A stretch of DNA of 64,000 bases from positions 14,639,820 to 14,703,819 of the forward strand of contig OZ024783.1 in the NCBI GenBank assembly GCA_964017065.1, read 5' to 3'. This stretch comes from Haliclona indistincta (taxonomy: Eukaryota; Porifera; Demospongiae; Haplosclerida; Chalinidae). The notes beneath the pieces were generated by a model. The model was not told the origin of the DNA. It worked only from the letters and a program-made list of their open reading frames with translations, and did not search any database. Below, in pieces: positions 26,801 to 40,430 of this stretch. The position numbers and the translations under genes were made by a program. Position 1 is the first letter of the stretch, and every line of letters begins with the position of its first letter.

Positions 26801-29800
26801 ACGTTGTGCAAGTTGATTTTGCATATTAACGGTGATCACAGCGCTAGTTTGTCTGTCTAATGGTTTCAAAGGTTAGTGAAATTCACAAAATAGAGGCTAG
26901 AATTGCTGTCCGCACTTGAAGGGTTAAGCAATGTTGTTAAAATGTTTCATTACTTGTTTTTTTATTAACCCTCGGCACATGCGCGAGGGTTACGGTACTT
27001 GGTTTGTTAATCGTTCGTTCATTCACTCATTCGTTCGTTCTGTCCATCGAGCTGCAGAGACCATTGCTCACTTCTGAAACTCGGTAAAGGTATGAACAGG
27101 CTTAGCACGACAATGGCTTGCAATATGTGACTTGTGGATTTTGCTAAAGTGCTTTCGTTCTCGAGTTATATACATGTGTATGGCTGGCTCACTTTGACAG
27201 CCATCTTGGGCCTCTCTGACTATAAAAGCGCACATAGTTGACTACCTAGGTACTTGTAGATTCCATCTAAACTTCATGCAGGACAGCTCGGGGGGTGCGT
27301 AAACATATCAAGAAAAAGCCTATCGAAGCCAAAAGCAATGGCTACTACTCAGTGTTCACGGTCACGCCCACTTAAGGTGGCGGTATACCCGTTTTTATGA
27401 ATATTAAGGAGCGACTTTTTTTATCTGCAGCTCGTGACAGAGCAACGCTAGCAGCGTGAAACTCGCTCTGATGCATCAATGAGTGTGTCTCAATGTATAA
27501 TGCAGCTTGAAACGTTGCACAATATTCTACACCAAGGAATAATGTAGGAACAATCGACATCGTACGGATACGCATTTTTCACGCCAAAAATCTCTCCTGA
27601 CTAACCGTGCAGCAAAGGTTACCAGCTGAAATTCGACACTTATAAACCATTTCTAGGTGCTGACAAAGAGTTTTGTTGACCCACACTGAACGTAGCTGTT
27701 CTATGCATCGACAAACATGGACGTCACTGCAAAATCAGCCATGATTTAGAATGTAAAATTGTTTTTCTTAAAATCAGAAAAGTAAATGCAGAAAACTCTT
27801 CTTCAGCACCTAGAAATGGTTTATAAGAATCGAATTTCAGCTGGTAACCTTTGCTGCACGGTTAGTCAGGAGAGATTTTTGGCTAGAAAAATGCGTATCT
27901 GTACGATGTCGATTGTTCCTACATTATTCCTTGGTGTAGAATATTGTGCAACGTTTCAAGCTGCAATATACATTGAGACACACTCATTGATGCATCTGAG
28001 AGAGTTTCACGCTGCTAGCGTTGCTCTGTCACGAGCTGCAGATAAAATAAAGTCGCTCATTAATATTCATAAAAACGGGTATACCACCACCTTAACACAC
28101 CTTGTCCTTGTGGTCAGCACTTTGCTGTCTTCTGGTTAGCAGTACAGTTTCAATAGCAAGCATGTTGGCTTTAGCTGCAAAGCTCCTTCTGAAAACCATA
28201 ACTAAGGAGCTAACTCTACAATGTGCAACACGCCGAGGGTTTTGTGAAATCTTTTTTTAATTAATGACTTAGTTGGCACTTATGCTAATACACTATTACT
28301 GTAAAGAGAACTATTCAGGTCACTGCGGAGTGACTACACTTGATCGGATCTGTACGTGCACGTACGTACTACATGCAACATTAGCTAAGCTTAAACTAGC
28401 TTTCTTACCAAGTCTGACAGGCAAATCAGTGAAGATTTGCTCGTTGTCTGCTGTGAACATTGCTTGTAGTCAGGTGGCTTAGTGAAATTATTGTTCCCGG
28501 GTGGATAAAAGCACCAAATTTAACATGAGGATTACTAAGGCTATACTAATTATTATCAGAGGGGGAGCCACCCAAAATTTTTTTCACAAGTGTGAAAAAA
28601 ACAAAACGGCCGCTATCGTCCAACTTTTAATAAAATAATGTTGATTCTTAATTAACATTTTTGTGATAGCATGATAATTATAATATAAATCAATGGATCA
28701 TAACATTGTTGATACAACTAACACATCACTATGAATTGCATTTACAATTACAAAGAGGTGAACAAACAAGACTGGCTTTGCCGCACTTGCAATAATGTGA
28801 GCAATCTCCTTTGCATCAGTGAACATTAAATAAGCAGACTGCATGCTATAGATAATTTTTTTGACATTTTGGTGGAAAAGGGCCATTAAAATTGAATACT
28901 TCATGACTAACCATGTCGTTTCGGATTATTGTTGCTGCTTTAGCCAAATTTCTACATCTTCTGAGAAATCTCGCTCTTTCATGGCATCTCTTAATTTCTA
29001 TGCCTTTCTTAAAAACATTAACCTTCTTGCGTTCTTGAGCATCAGGAAAATGCTCAAGTTACTGAAGCTTCAGTCTTGTCTTGTTCATAGCTTTATCGAT
29101 GCCAAGATCCTCAAGGTGGCTGGCATAAAGCATGTGATTAGCTCTGAGAGCTTAAAAAAGAGAGTTTTAAAAAATAATTATACAGATCTCTCTGTATAGG
29201 ATAGAGACCGAGGCCTAGGGATCTACGCGGTATACAAACCCGAGAGGAAGCCATTTAGAACCCGAGCGCGTAGTGCGAGGGTTCTATGGCGACGCGAGGG
29301 TTTCTATACCGCGTAGATCCCGTTGGCCGAGGTCTCTAACCGGCTTAGAGCATAGCAACCATTGCTATCCAACAAGGAATATTCGACGCTGCACAAAATG
29401 TTTTGTGAAAGAACACGGCATTAACAAAAACAAGTTAAGTAAAAAAGTTTTACTAAAAGGTGTAGGGATGAGCTTGCAAAAATAAAAGTACAAGATGGGA
29501 TGATGCTTGCAAAAGTAAGGGAACAAGATGGGATGATGCTTGCAAAAGTAAAGGAACAAGATGGGATGATGCTTGCAAAAGTAAAAGTCTCAAATATCCC
29601 TACATCAGCGGCTTGAAGGAGGACGCAGTCCGATGAAGTAATTGATGGTTGTAAATAACTAGACTGAGGTCAGTATCTGTGTTTAGGAGGATGCAATCCG
29701 ATGAAGTAGTTGACAGTTGTATATAACTAGAGGTAACTGTGTTTTTGAGGACGCAGTCCGATGAAGTAGTTGACAGTTGTAAATAAGCTGAAGGTAGCTG

Positions 29801-32800
29801 TGTTTGGAGGGTGCAGTCCGATGAAGTAATTGACGGTTGTAGATAACTAGAGGTATCTGTGTTTTGGAGGACGCAGTCCGATTGAGTAATGATCGTTGTA
29901 AAAGGTATAGGAAGAGGATTCCACATTAATTTTGTCAGTTGCATGTTGTCGCAGCAAGCCGCTGATGTAGGATACTTGGGACTTTTACTTTTGCAAGCAT
30001 CATCCCATCTTGTTCCTTTACTTTTGCAAGCATCATCCCACCTTGTTCCTTTGCTTTTGCAAGCGTCATCCCTACACTTTTTAGTTTTTTTATTAAAGCT
30101 TTTTACTTTACTTGTGATGTAATGCTGACATTGCTGCACGCAGGGTAAACCAAAATACATTGCAACTTTCCTGGTCTGCTACGTCTTTAGAAGACAATTT
30201 GAACGGTAAGTATGTTGTGAAATGGATTATACTACCCAGGAGCTTTCGTTTAAACTACCTTACCCCACCCTTACCTCTTTTAGTTTTTGCAGCATAGAGA
30301 GATGAAGATAGAGAGATAGAGAATTGGTTGGCAAAATTATTCACCCAAGAAAGCACCAACGTGATCAAAACAGCATTACTATCATTTTTGAGCATCATTC
30401 GTTTAATAATGTAAAGAAATTGAGACGGTGGCTGCAATATGCAAACTCTGGCTACAATACACACAAATTTTGTCCAATCACTGTAACAGCAGAAAACTTG
30501 TTTCAGCTATTTTCAGTAGATTGTTCTGGAATATTACCTGCCTTGATCTGGAGTGTAAACTGTGCACACTTGAGCTCATATATTTTGTACTATAGACGTT
30601 CCGAGTGTGGGGACGTCTAGTCACTAACGCCTGCCAGGTTTTTGTGAGCAACGCCAACATTCCAGCGCCCTGATAAGCAGTCAATTGCACAGGTTTTCAC
30701 GTGACTACAGGGCGCAATTGCGCATGAAGCTGTTGACAGAGCTTGTTAGCTGGCAAAACTGGCGTGTCTGTCGTGAAAAGTCTTACTAGCGATGGATAGT
30801 GCCTGCTATATTCATTGTTGTCGATGCTGCTGACAGTGTATTCTACGAGATTCATGTTCGTGCAACGGTTCTCTTGTTGCCCCCGCTGCTCCAGCAATCA
30901 TCAACGTCGCGATTGTAGCCAACGAGGTTGGTATCGCTCTAAGAAGTATTTGAGCATGCTAAAAGCCTGTTAACATGCTACGCGCTTGCTAACTAAACTA
31001 GTGATGTCGACTAAACACGTGACTCAAAGCGTGACATGTCGTTTGATTACATTCCAAAGTGCCACAAAAACCTGGCGTTAGTGACCAGATGTTCCCACTC
31101 TCGGAACATCTGGCCTGTGAGATTAGTACCCTTGGGCTATTCGTATAGTCTCGCGCGCCAGACCCAACCCAATGGAAGGGTCTGATAAAACGTTATTAAA
31201 CGCGTTGTGCCCATTGCCAGAAATTCGGGCAAGTCAATCAAATTGAGTTGTCACGAGCGCGCTTGTACTAACGAGTAGCCATGACGTGCAGGATGTACGC
31301 AGCAAGCACCACGGTAGACTGTGCAGCTAGTTCAATGGAGACGCAGGCTAAAAAGCACTGCCATAGCTCATGTATGCCATGCAGCTTGTTTTGGCTTGTA
31401 TGGTCTCGATCTCAAACAGTGCGCATACGTACTAGTGCATGTTACCATGGCTACGGTGCATATTTCACATTCCTGTGGCACAGCGCATTCAATAATGTTT
31501 TACCAGACCCTTCCCTTGGGTTGGGTCTGGCGCGAGAGACTAGGCTACACGTTGGCTACACGAGGGCTACACCGTAACAACGATTTTTCTGAATAAATGC
31601 CACACTACTGTGAAAATTGTTGCTCGACAGGCAGCGGTGCTTTCTAGGTGCACTATCGTAAAAATCACTCTGTTACTCAATTGTAGCTTTGCTGAAGCCT
31701 GCATTACTGGATTATTGAGCTCACAGAAGTATTCACCAAAGTACTTTATGCATAAACACGTTGATGCGCTCCCTTCGTTTTTTGCTAACAAGCCAGTCTA
31801 TTAAATTTCATGATACGAGTGGCTATCAAGACGCACTTGCTATACTGCTAATACCTCTCTGTCCAGAAATGAGGAAAGGGAGGTGCGCGTGCAAAATCTA
31901 ATTAATATTTATTTATTCGTTAAATTATGTCATTTTCGTCACTACTATCGGATTTGTTCATCACTGAACTAATGGAAAAACAGCCTACACTACCTTAGAG
32001 TGGGATATTGGCAGCTTCTAAGTTCGTTGCAATAACAGTTATGATAAATTTATAGCCACAGTGTCCTTTGATGCAATAAATAATTTAAAACTTCAATGGG
32101 GATGGGGGTGCTAGAGCACCCCTATCGTGGAAACGCGCCTGCTGTCTGCTGCTTTAGTTGTCCTAAAACACTGACCATAGCAATGCGCAGTGCCGTGAAT
32201 AATAATTAGTTGCAAGCAGTCAAGCACCCTTAAATTGGCCCATGATGTTCAAATCTTTATAATATGAAATTCTTATTTTGATAAATTTAGGGATACTAGC
32301 TTGGGTTAAGTGTTACCTACCATATGGCCGTTTTTTTTCGATGGTCAAATAATTATTTCGTACATAAAATTTTAGATCGGATCTAATTTTCGAAGCGCTT
32401 TGACCGTTCGAAAATAAAATCCGATTCAAAAATAGGTTACAACGTAACTTTTTTTCGCCTAAGTTTTGATAGCGGGAGAGCGTACTGAAGAGACGGTGGC
32501 TATTTCAAGTTGTGTCCGGGGCTACCATATCTATCAAGAACTATGGAAACCCAGAGTTGGTGAGAAGCTTGCCTGTGTTCTGGAATCTACCAATATTATA
32601 GACCGTTATGCTGTGGCTGTTGTCAAGAGCCAAGACCATGTGAACTCAATCAAACCGAAAAAAAAGAACAAGAAAAAAGTGACGAATTCATCACAGTTGG
32701 ACATCCACATCGCAAAACATCGTGTGTGTGCTCGCTGTTTATTCGACGAGGTGGTACTATTACTTGCGAAGTATCTGGACGTAGAAGACACTCAGCCGAT

Positions 32801-35800
32801 TTACTCCAGGGTGGACTAGAGATTCCATGCTTGCTAACATTCAAGGGCAGCAAGAAAGAAGTTGAAAAGCTGACGAGTAGACTCCAATAGGGTCTAGCAT
32901 GCAGATTTTTGTAACTAAACATGTATTCATTCATTCAGTTACAAACTGTTCAAATATGAGTCTCGAGATACATAGCTGCTATAATAATGATCATTAACAT
33001 AAACTAGAGTGACTAGTCGTCTTCACTGTCTGACATGGAGGTGTCGTCTTCTGAATCTCCTGAACTGTATTCTTCTGAACTGTCATCACTAGGACTTTCG
33101 TCTTCCTCCATGTCCATAGTACTTTTGCCTACCTCCTTGTCTCTTTTACTCTTGTCTATCTCCTTGTCTCTTTTGCTCTTGTCTACCTCAACCATGTAAG
33201 GCTTGTTGTTGTCAATAAATTGTGGTATGCCACTGGCTAGAAATCCATTGATGATAATTTCTGGAGATTCCAAGAAATGCTCATACAGACAAACCAGCCA
33301 TTGAGCGCCAACGCATTTCATCCGAGGTCCAGACATGTCAACCACATTGAATGTACCATCAGTGGCTTGCTGACTACTGATCTGTGCAGCATACCACTTC
33401 TGAAATTCAGATCTAAGCAAAACCTTTGCACTCTTGTTCACAGATATATCAAGTGGTTTCAGACGGTCTGTGCAAGTTGCTGGTATGAGAACCGAGTGGA
33501 TGTTGTGCTTTTCCAAAGCAGCTGTGACGTTAGCAGTCAATTGACCTTTGAAATGATCAAACAAAGCCAATGCAGCTTGATCGTCATTGGTATCCATATC
33601 TTCACGAACCCTCTTGACAAAAATTAAAAAGATTTCTATCGAAATCAGAAGGATGTAGGGTTGTGAAATCTACCACTGGTCAACAATGTAAACTAACAAG
33701 GAACAAGCATGGAATGGTAACACGATTGACTTGCTAACAGACCATAGATCCCTACATCAGTGGCTGCTGTGGTTGGCTATAGCTAGTTCGGCTAGTTGCT
33801 GTTGACTGACACCTGATGTGCATTCAGCTTGTGACAGCTTATGTACAGCCACTGATGTAGGGATCTATGGTCTGTTAGCAAGTCAATCGTGTTACCATTC
33901 CATGCTTGTTCCTTGTTAGTTTACATTGTTGACCAGTGGTAGATTTCACAACCCTACATCCTTCTGATTTCGATAGAAATCTTTTTAATTTTCTTGTTTG
34001 TGTCCTTTTTCTTTTTCAGTGAAGTGCAGTTCTCTATCATGCAATTACTGTGCCATCTTTGTTTCCACCATTGGTTTGGTTTTCCTGTTGTTGATGGCTT
34101 TTCTTTATTATTAACAATTTTAAACTTGTAGCTAAATAATTGTTATGCTGTAGATATCAGCTCGTCTACGCATGCATGAATACAGTGCATACGAGCCCCG
34201 CCCACACTTGTTTACGGCGGTTATAATTATCTGGCAAGGCAGAATGGTGATTCTGCGCTTGCTAGCTTACCGTTCTTCGAAGACTTCAGACAAATATGTG
34301 TTCTCCGTGACGTGGCAATACTCAAGCTTGTGCTTGGTCACGTGCGCTAACCACAGCTTGGTCACATGCGTATTGCGCAATCACTATAATTATTAATGGC
34401 GTCTAACACTTAGCTGACAATGGAACACGATCGAGAAATCGCGGAATTTATATCGCCGTTTCGCTAAAAACTAAGTTCAAAAGGCACATGCCAGGAGAAT
34501 TTCACGACTGTTCGTGGGTGTTTTGGTCTCGGCACTACTCACGTAAAGGTGCTAGGCGAGTGGAAGAAAGAAAGAAGAAAGAAAGAAGAAAGAAGAAAAC
34601 GAAGATGACGAAACTCGATTTTCACCGTTTCCAGGTTCGTCACTTTAGTAACAATCTCGAGCAATCTCCTTGCTACTGTAAGATGGGGCAACGCCAGATA
34701 GCAGATTTAAGTGTCTTTGGACATATAAAATTCATCACCAGGCGAAATATCAGCGTTTGAACGCTAATACATTGTATGTAGCCGCCATCTTGTTTTCTCG
34801 TTCAACCCTACATAGGGAGGCACTACCGTGCCTCCCTAATAAGGAACAATGATGTCTTCAATATATGTCAGCATCGTACTTTAGTTTGACCAGTGGTTAT
34901 GAGAGTGAGTAATACTCCAGTCAGCAGGGAAGGAGTAAGATGGGTGACACCTGTTAGTTTTTACAGTATAAATAAGTTGTACAGGAACAAATTCGCCGCA
35001 CAATGTGCGACAAAAAAAATAGCCGTGATTTGCCTTTTATCCTCCATCCCTATCATTTCCACACGCTTTGAGCCCTTTCTTGCCATGGTCCAACTCGAAG
35101 ATGGGACTAAATGCAAACCAGTCTGGTCCCAATTAAAAATTAAAGATGGAGGAATTTCCTCCATCTTTACAATAATTATCAATCACATCCTGCAAAAAAT
35201 TGTATTTTCACTTCTCTGAAAATGTGTGGTGGAATGCCACATTTAGTGGTCGCTCTACGCCTTGTGAACTTCATTCTTTTCAATAAAGACTTGGCCCATG
35301 ACCTAGTTAGGACAAAATAGCCACCATACTCTACCAGCCGTGTCTTATCTAAGCTCTAGATGATTCCCTTTGCACCTGCCACAACAATTGCTGTATTGAT
35401 AGCTCCTCCGCCCTCGCGAACTTGCAGCACATACTTCTGTACAGACCCTTCTAACCTCTCTCCTAACAGTACATGTCTCCCTCTTTTCTTTGCAGGCAAT
35501 TTTATTATCTCCTCGTCACTCACATCTTTTTTCACGATTCTGCTCTCTCTCCATTATGTACGCTTTCTTCATGCCACTAATGGTACTATCGTTAATTCGC
35601 GCACCAAATTTTCTTGAAAAAAAAACCGTCTGGTAGAAGCAACTCTATGCTGCACAGCATACCGTCCTATTTCTGCTCTTTGTTCTGGAGAATAGACGAT
35701 GTATTTTCCTCGGCGCTTCCTTTTGCTGAGCTCTGCAGCTGCATCACCCTGGTCACAGCCCGGTTTGCTGCCGCTATAGCTCTAGGTGGAATAGAGAGCG

Positions 35801-38800
35801 ACAGGCTACCTTGCGGGTTTGGCAAAACGCTTTCCTGAGGAGTAGGCAGACACTTGAAGTAGTTTTCAATCGACATCTCGCACTATGATCTCCAGGCTTG
35901 ATCCATGTGGTGACAGGGTGTTGCTAGGGAAATTTACGGTAGCGTTTATTTTTGGTATGATTCAAATTATCGTGGATTTAATTTTCGAACTGCAGTCGGG
36001 GATCGAAAATAAAATCCAGCCGAAAATAACTGGCTATACGGTATCTTGTTTCTTTACTTTTGCAAGCATTATCTCTACTCTTTTAGTAAAACCTTTTACT
36101 TTCATTATCAGGTTAACACTATGATAAGCTTTATTATGACAGGTCTAGACCTTTATATAATAATTCTTCTGTGAACAGCAGTTACTAGCAAAGATTATTC
36201 TAGTATGGATGATGCAGCCAATAGGCTTGTAAACGGAGACATGTAAAATGCACGTGTAACAGTGCCGTGAACTTTGTGTTTAGAACAATTGATTATGTGT
36301 GTCTTGTTCGTTGCTGTGTTTTGCATGGCCACCTTTGTGTCTCCAGTTGTAAATCATTGTTCGTCTGTTGGTATAAATGTATGTGTGTAACTGATTGAAG
36401 AGGTTGAGTTTCTAAACTGGAAAGGCTGGCTTGGCAAGATTACACACGTATAAATGTTACGGACCGATTTAGCCCATTTTAAAGCCGGCCGGCCTGTTTC
36501 TAAGCCGGCTAGCCCGTTTTAAAGCTGGCCAGCAATTTATCTGAGTGATATACGCAGTAGTGTATCTGCGCGATATAGGTGATCAAGATATGTCCTGCCA
36601 CATTTTGTTGATGCAGCTGTGTGAGTACTGTTAGATCGTTACACGCAGCTTAGACTAGTACTAGAGTTCTCACTGCTAGTGACGATCTGTGATCATGTGG
36701 AAGATTCGTTCAACTCATTCCAGAAACAGACACACTTTTTATTTTGAGCACATTTCAGGCTTCATATTTGCAGAGAATACTAGCACCTGAAACGACATCT
36801 ATCAAAGAAAAATAGCGTGTCATTTGCTAGTTCATGTGTATGAGCGAGTGCTACCATTCTCGCATGAAAACACCACACCCACATTCCATTTGCTTCATTT
36901 ACTTCCGCTTGCAAAATGGAGCAGTGTAAACAGCAAAAACAATGGAGTTGAATCCGAATATATTTCCCCGTTTTTGGACTGATTGTCTACGTGTAAATGC
37001 CGCCTAAGATGTACCGTTGATGATGCATGTAGTCTAGGCATACATGTACTTTGTTTTAGTTCACACGTAATCTGCTATAATTTTATATTCCCTTTCTCTT
37101 TAGAGCTTTATGTTGATTTATGACGTGACTGATATTGATTCATTCCACAAAATTAAATTTCATATTATTGAGATAAAAAGGGTAAAATTTGCATATCTAA
37201 AGCAGACAATAATTATTTATTGTACATAATAATTATTGTGAGCAGATTTTACAAAAGGGGCCACTTTTCTCCTGCAATTTTAAAATGCATTCAACTTGCT
37301 TCCATTCAGCCAAATTTAGTTACATCCTCTTAAATTTGATATACAGCAAGCAGAATGATCAGATATTTCATTCAGTTTTAACTGAATACCATTTTAAACA
37401 GTCATGCGTTCAATAATTACAGGAGTCAAGTGACCCCTTTTCTCAAATCCACTCAATAATTATTAATTTTTAATTAAAGTTATAAGCTTTTAACAGTTTA
37501 CAATTCGCCATTTGTAGTAGTTGCATGCCTTCTCGCCGCTTTACGACTCTATATGCTCTTGCTCAAGCGTATTGCTATAATTGAGTTTCTCTTTCTTCTT
37601 TCTCTGGCGCCATTATGCATGTAATTTCCAGAACAGAACTCCCAGTAATGAAATTCTACTTGACTGTGCCTTGTGAAGTTAGTTTTTAGATTCTTCATTA
37701 TTATCCCTATATAAATCCTTTTGATATTGTTAGAAATCATTAATTTTCTTTTGATTGGACTGGAATGATGTAAATACGCTTTTACTGCGTAACTTAACTG
37801 CTTCATTTGTTATTGATACACATAACTTTCTGAAGCATGCTGATGAACAGCCAGTCATGATAGTGGGTAACAAAAGCGATCTTGATAGAGAACGACAAGT
37901 AAAAACTGAGCAAGGTCAAGAGGTGAGTACACATACTGTGGAACTCCTGTTAGCAGACACCCCTCATCCCTCTATAATGGACACTTAGTTACTGAATCCC
38001 AAATGTAGCCGACATAATGTATTATAAAATCCTTACTAGAGGACACCCTCTCTATAATGGAAATTTTTTGGTCCCAATGGTGCCTGCCTTAGAGAGATTC
38101 CACTCTAGTTCATACATTACATCAATGTTCTATGATTACCAACAGAATATATTTTATGTTGTTATTTAGTACGCTGATACGATTGATGCCATGTTCATTG
38201 AGACAAGTGCCAAGAACGATGATAATGTTGATTTGGTAAGTTACTAGACAATTTGCAATTTCATAACACTCATTAGCGCAATGCAAAATGGAATTCTCCA
38301 TCATAATTAGGCAATGAATTTCATTTTAGGTCCACATGTAAGCTGGGATTGATAGCTGATTAAGTAATAGTTATTGTATGATTCGACGTAGCCCAAGGAG
38401 GGATAAGATGTTACTGTCCAATCAGTCGACTTGAGAGAGCAGCCATGCTTTGTACTGGAGGACGCAAATAGCGTGTGAATGCTGATGATTTCCACCTCCC
38501 CATCTGCTGTATTGTGGAATCTGGAACTCCCGCTAGAGCAGCCGAAGTGGCTGCACCAATCTAAAACTGTGTCCATTAAACAACGAGGTGTCTAACCCTG
38601 CCGAAGCGAGAGCACAGCGATTTTCAGTGATTAAAACTTGTCGTGACAACAGAGCACTAGAACTAAGTAGAGATAGCAGGCCGGGAGTTGAAGGTCAGAC
38701 TGCCAGATAAGCTAGAAGTGCTGATAATGGGCATAAAACATCTCCCATACGTCCTAGATGAATAGTGACTCCTACCCCAAATATGTCCGTTTTACTCTGT

Positions 38801-40430
38801 CTGAGCGTGAGGTGAACAATCGACGGATTCATATACATCATTTCAAATCATTTTATGAAGAAATAGATAGTGAAGGATTTTAAGGTGATTAACTCTTTAG
38901 TTCCTGAATTATTTTGTCGAAAATTTGACTTGCTCTAAATTGGTACATGTAGTTTGTCTTGCAATTTTCTATAACATGCAGTACACTAGCTGTTCCAAGC
39001 TAGCACCGTTTTCTACTGATATAATTATGTGTCAAAATTTATGACCATGTGCTAAACTTCAAGTTGGCCACTCCCACTTTGGAACTGGTTAAGTGCTTAA
39101 ATTCGAAGTGGCAGAGCCCCGGGTCTCGCTGTTTTAGGGCTTCAGGATGCCTGGAAATACATACTTTGGCATAGATTATGGTCTATTCTGCTCACACCAG
39201 GTTTTGTATCAGTTACCAGGACTAAAGGAAGACCAAAATTATAATATAGCTGGAAAATGATGAGGTTGCAGCACTTAAGTGGCTTCAGTTTTGAAGTGGG
39301 AGTGGCCAACTCAGAGTTTAGTACTTAATTGGTCGTACACTTTGACATGCCAGGAGAAAACATGCTGGTTTGGAACAGCTAGCGTACTGCAGGGCATACT
39401 GTCAGTTTAGAGCAAGTCAAATTTTTGTCAAAATGATTCAGTAAGTAAAGGGTTAAGACACAAAAAACGAAAAATTATTGAGTGTGTAAAATTGTGCTGT
39501 CATCACTAAACTCGCTATTAGTTCATCATGTAATGGTGTTTAATTTAAACAGGAGCCCATCGAGACGACATGCACAAGGGAGCATGCAACTCTATATACG
39601 CCGAAATCCATGCTCGTGGGTAGCGCTCGTCTTCGCTTGGGGAACTCTTGGAGTGCCTTGTCTAGTACGCCGTCACAGGAAAGTTTCATTTTACAGTACA
39701 TATACAGTGTGTTTGATCACGATGTGTATGTGATAGAGCCAAGGGGTAGTTGCTCGTATTAGACGTTTTCGACGTAGAACTGATAACTCAAAGAAATGGA
39801 GCTAAATTGGTAACTGATTTTACATTACAAAAAGAAGGGTATTTATAGTAAAGAGAAGTTTCTAGAAGAAGAATAATCTAGAATTGTCAAGTAAGGTCTA
39901 TACATAGAGAGAAAGGAAAGGAATTATCTAGAAGGTTCTATAGTAATCAGTTGAGTTTAAATTTTAAATAGGGAAAATCGCTGGGGCGGGCTCCTTCTAC
40001 CACAGTGTACGCCCAGTTTCTCAGGGGTTAATTGCACGCAAGTTTATTCCTTAAAAGCAATCGCTACCGTATAGCGGGTAATTTTGGTGAGAGGAAACTT
40101 TGGCGAATTTCGCGAATCGTCAAGAATTCGCCAAAATACATTCTCCAAAATCTGCTTTTTCTAATTCAGTAATACGTGAGCCAGGCTCTTGATGCCAAAA
40201 TTAAATTTGCCAAAATGCAAAATCTTGGTCATTCACCAAAATTTTGACCCTCCAAATTACCCACTGTACAGTATATTTAAGCTTGAGGACCATGTTTGGA
40301 GTACAGAGTTGCATGCTCTTTCGCCGGCTCGATATGCTCCTGTTTAAACCTTGAATGTTTTTTTCCTTTTTCTACATGTATCTCAAAGGCATTCATGAGC
40401 CTTGCTCGCCGAACCTTAGAGAAGAAATCA
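23891..40430 (+). CDS. Degenerate Rab-like module of unit B (exons 1-6)
   Basis: ATG 23891 opens MADLTLLLVGD; the P-loop GDRLVGKT is intact. The switch region is unlike a working Rab: the switch-I threonine and the whole DxxGQ motif are missing (the second exon reads KIMEHEIDIFRPGSK where WDTAGQERF is expected). Exon 3 has MLIYDVTDIDSF, exon 4 the G4 motif GNKSDLD, exon 5 FIETSAKND (G5), exon 6 AFMSLARRTLEKKS. Exon borders and phases match the other copies. With G3 gone, normal hydrolysis is unlikely; binding without turnover, or a pure scaffold role, is possible. No C-terminal cysteines; the last exon ends in a phase-0 GTGAGT donor. Confidence 0.75.

Larger units (their letters stand above)
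32320..36041. mobile_element. Pogo-type DNA transposon carrying transposase and HIRAN-like gene
   Basis: Termini CCATATGGCCG..TTTTTTCGA at the left and the complement ending GGCTATACGG at the right, flanked by TA (32318-32319, 36042-36043). Both ends carry CGAAAATAAAATCC subterminal repeats. Inside are a plus-strand HIRAN-like gene (32466-32890) and a convergent minus-strand DDE transposase (35876-33013), the latter interrupted by a 1.22-kb FB element. Without the FB insert it would be about 2.5 kb. It lies in the large intron of unit B. The MITE at 8332-8888 shares its ends. Confidence 0.75.

Noticed and set aside
28861..29199. 112-codon plus-strand ORF
   Set aside because: The opposite strand carries the protein-like signal; this frame is a shadow.
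29600..30160. 186-codon minus-strand ORF
   Set aside because: It reads through tandem repeats of the fold-back element (repeated KSKGTRWDDAC and TSSDC units) and has no independent evidence of coding.
32466..32890. HIRAN-like ORF as a host helicase exon
   Set aside because: No helicase or RING exons nearby, and it is enclosed by the pogo terminal repeats, so transposon cargo is more likely.
34488..34760. 90-codon ORF in the FB tail
   Set aside because: The purine tract in its middle varies in length between FB copies and shifts the frame, so it is not conserved as protein.
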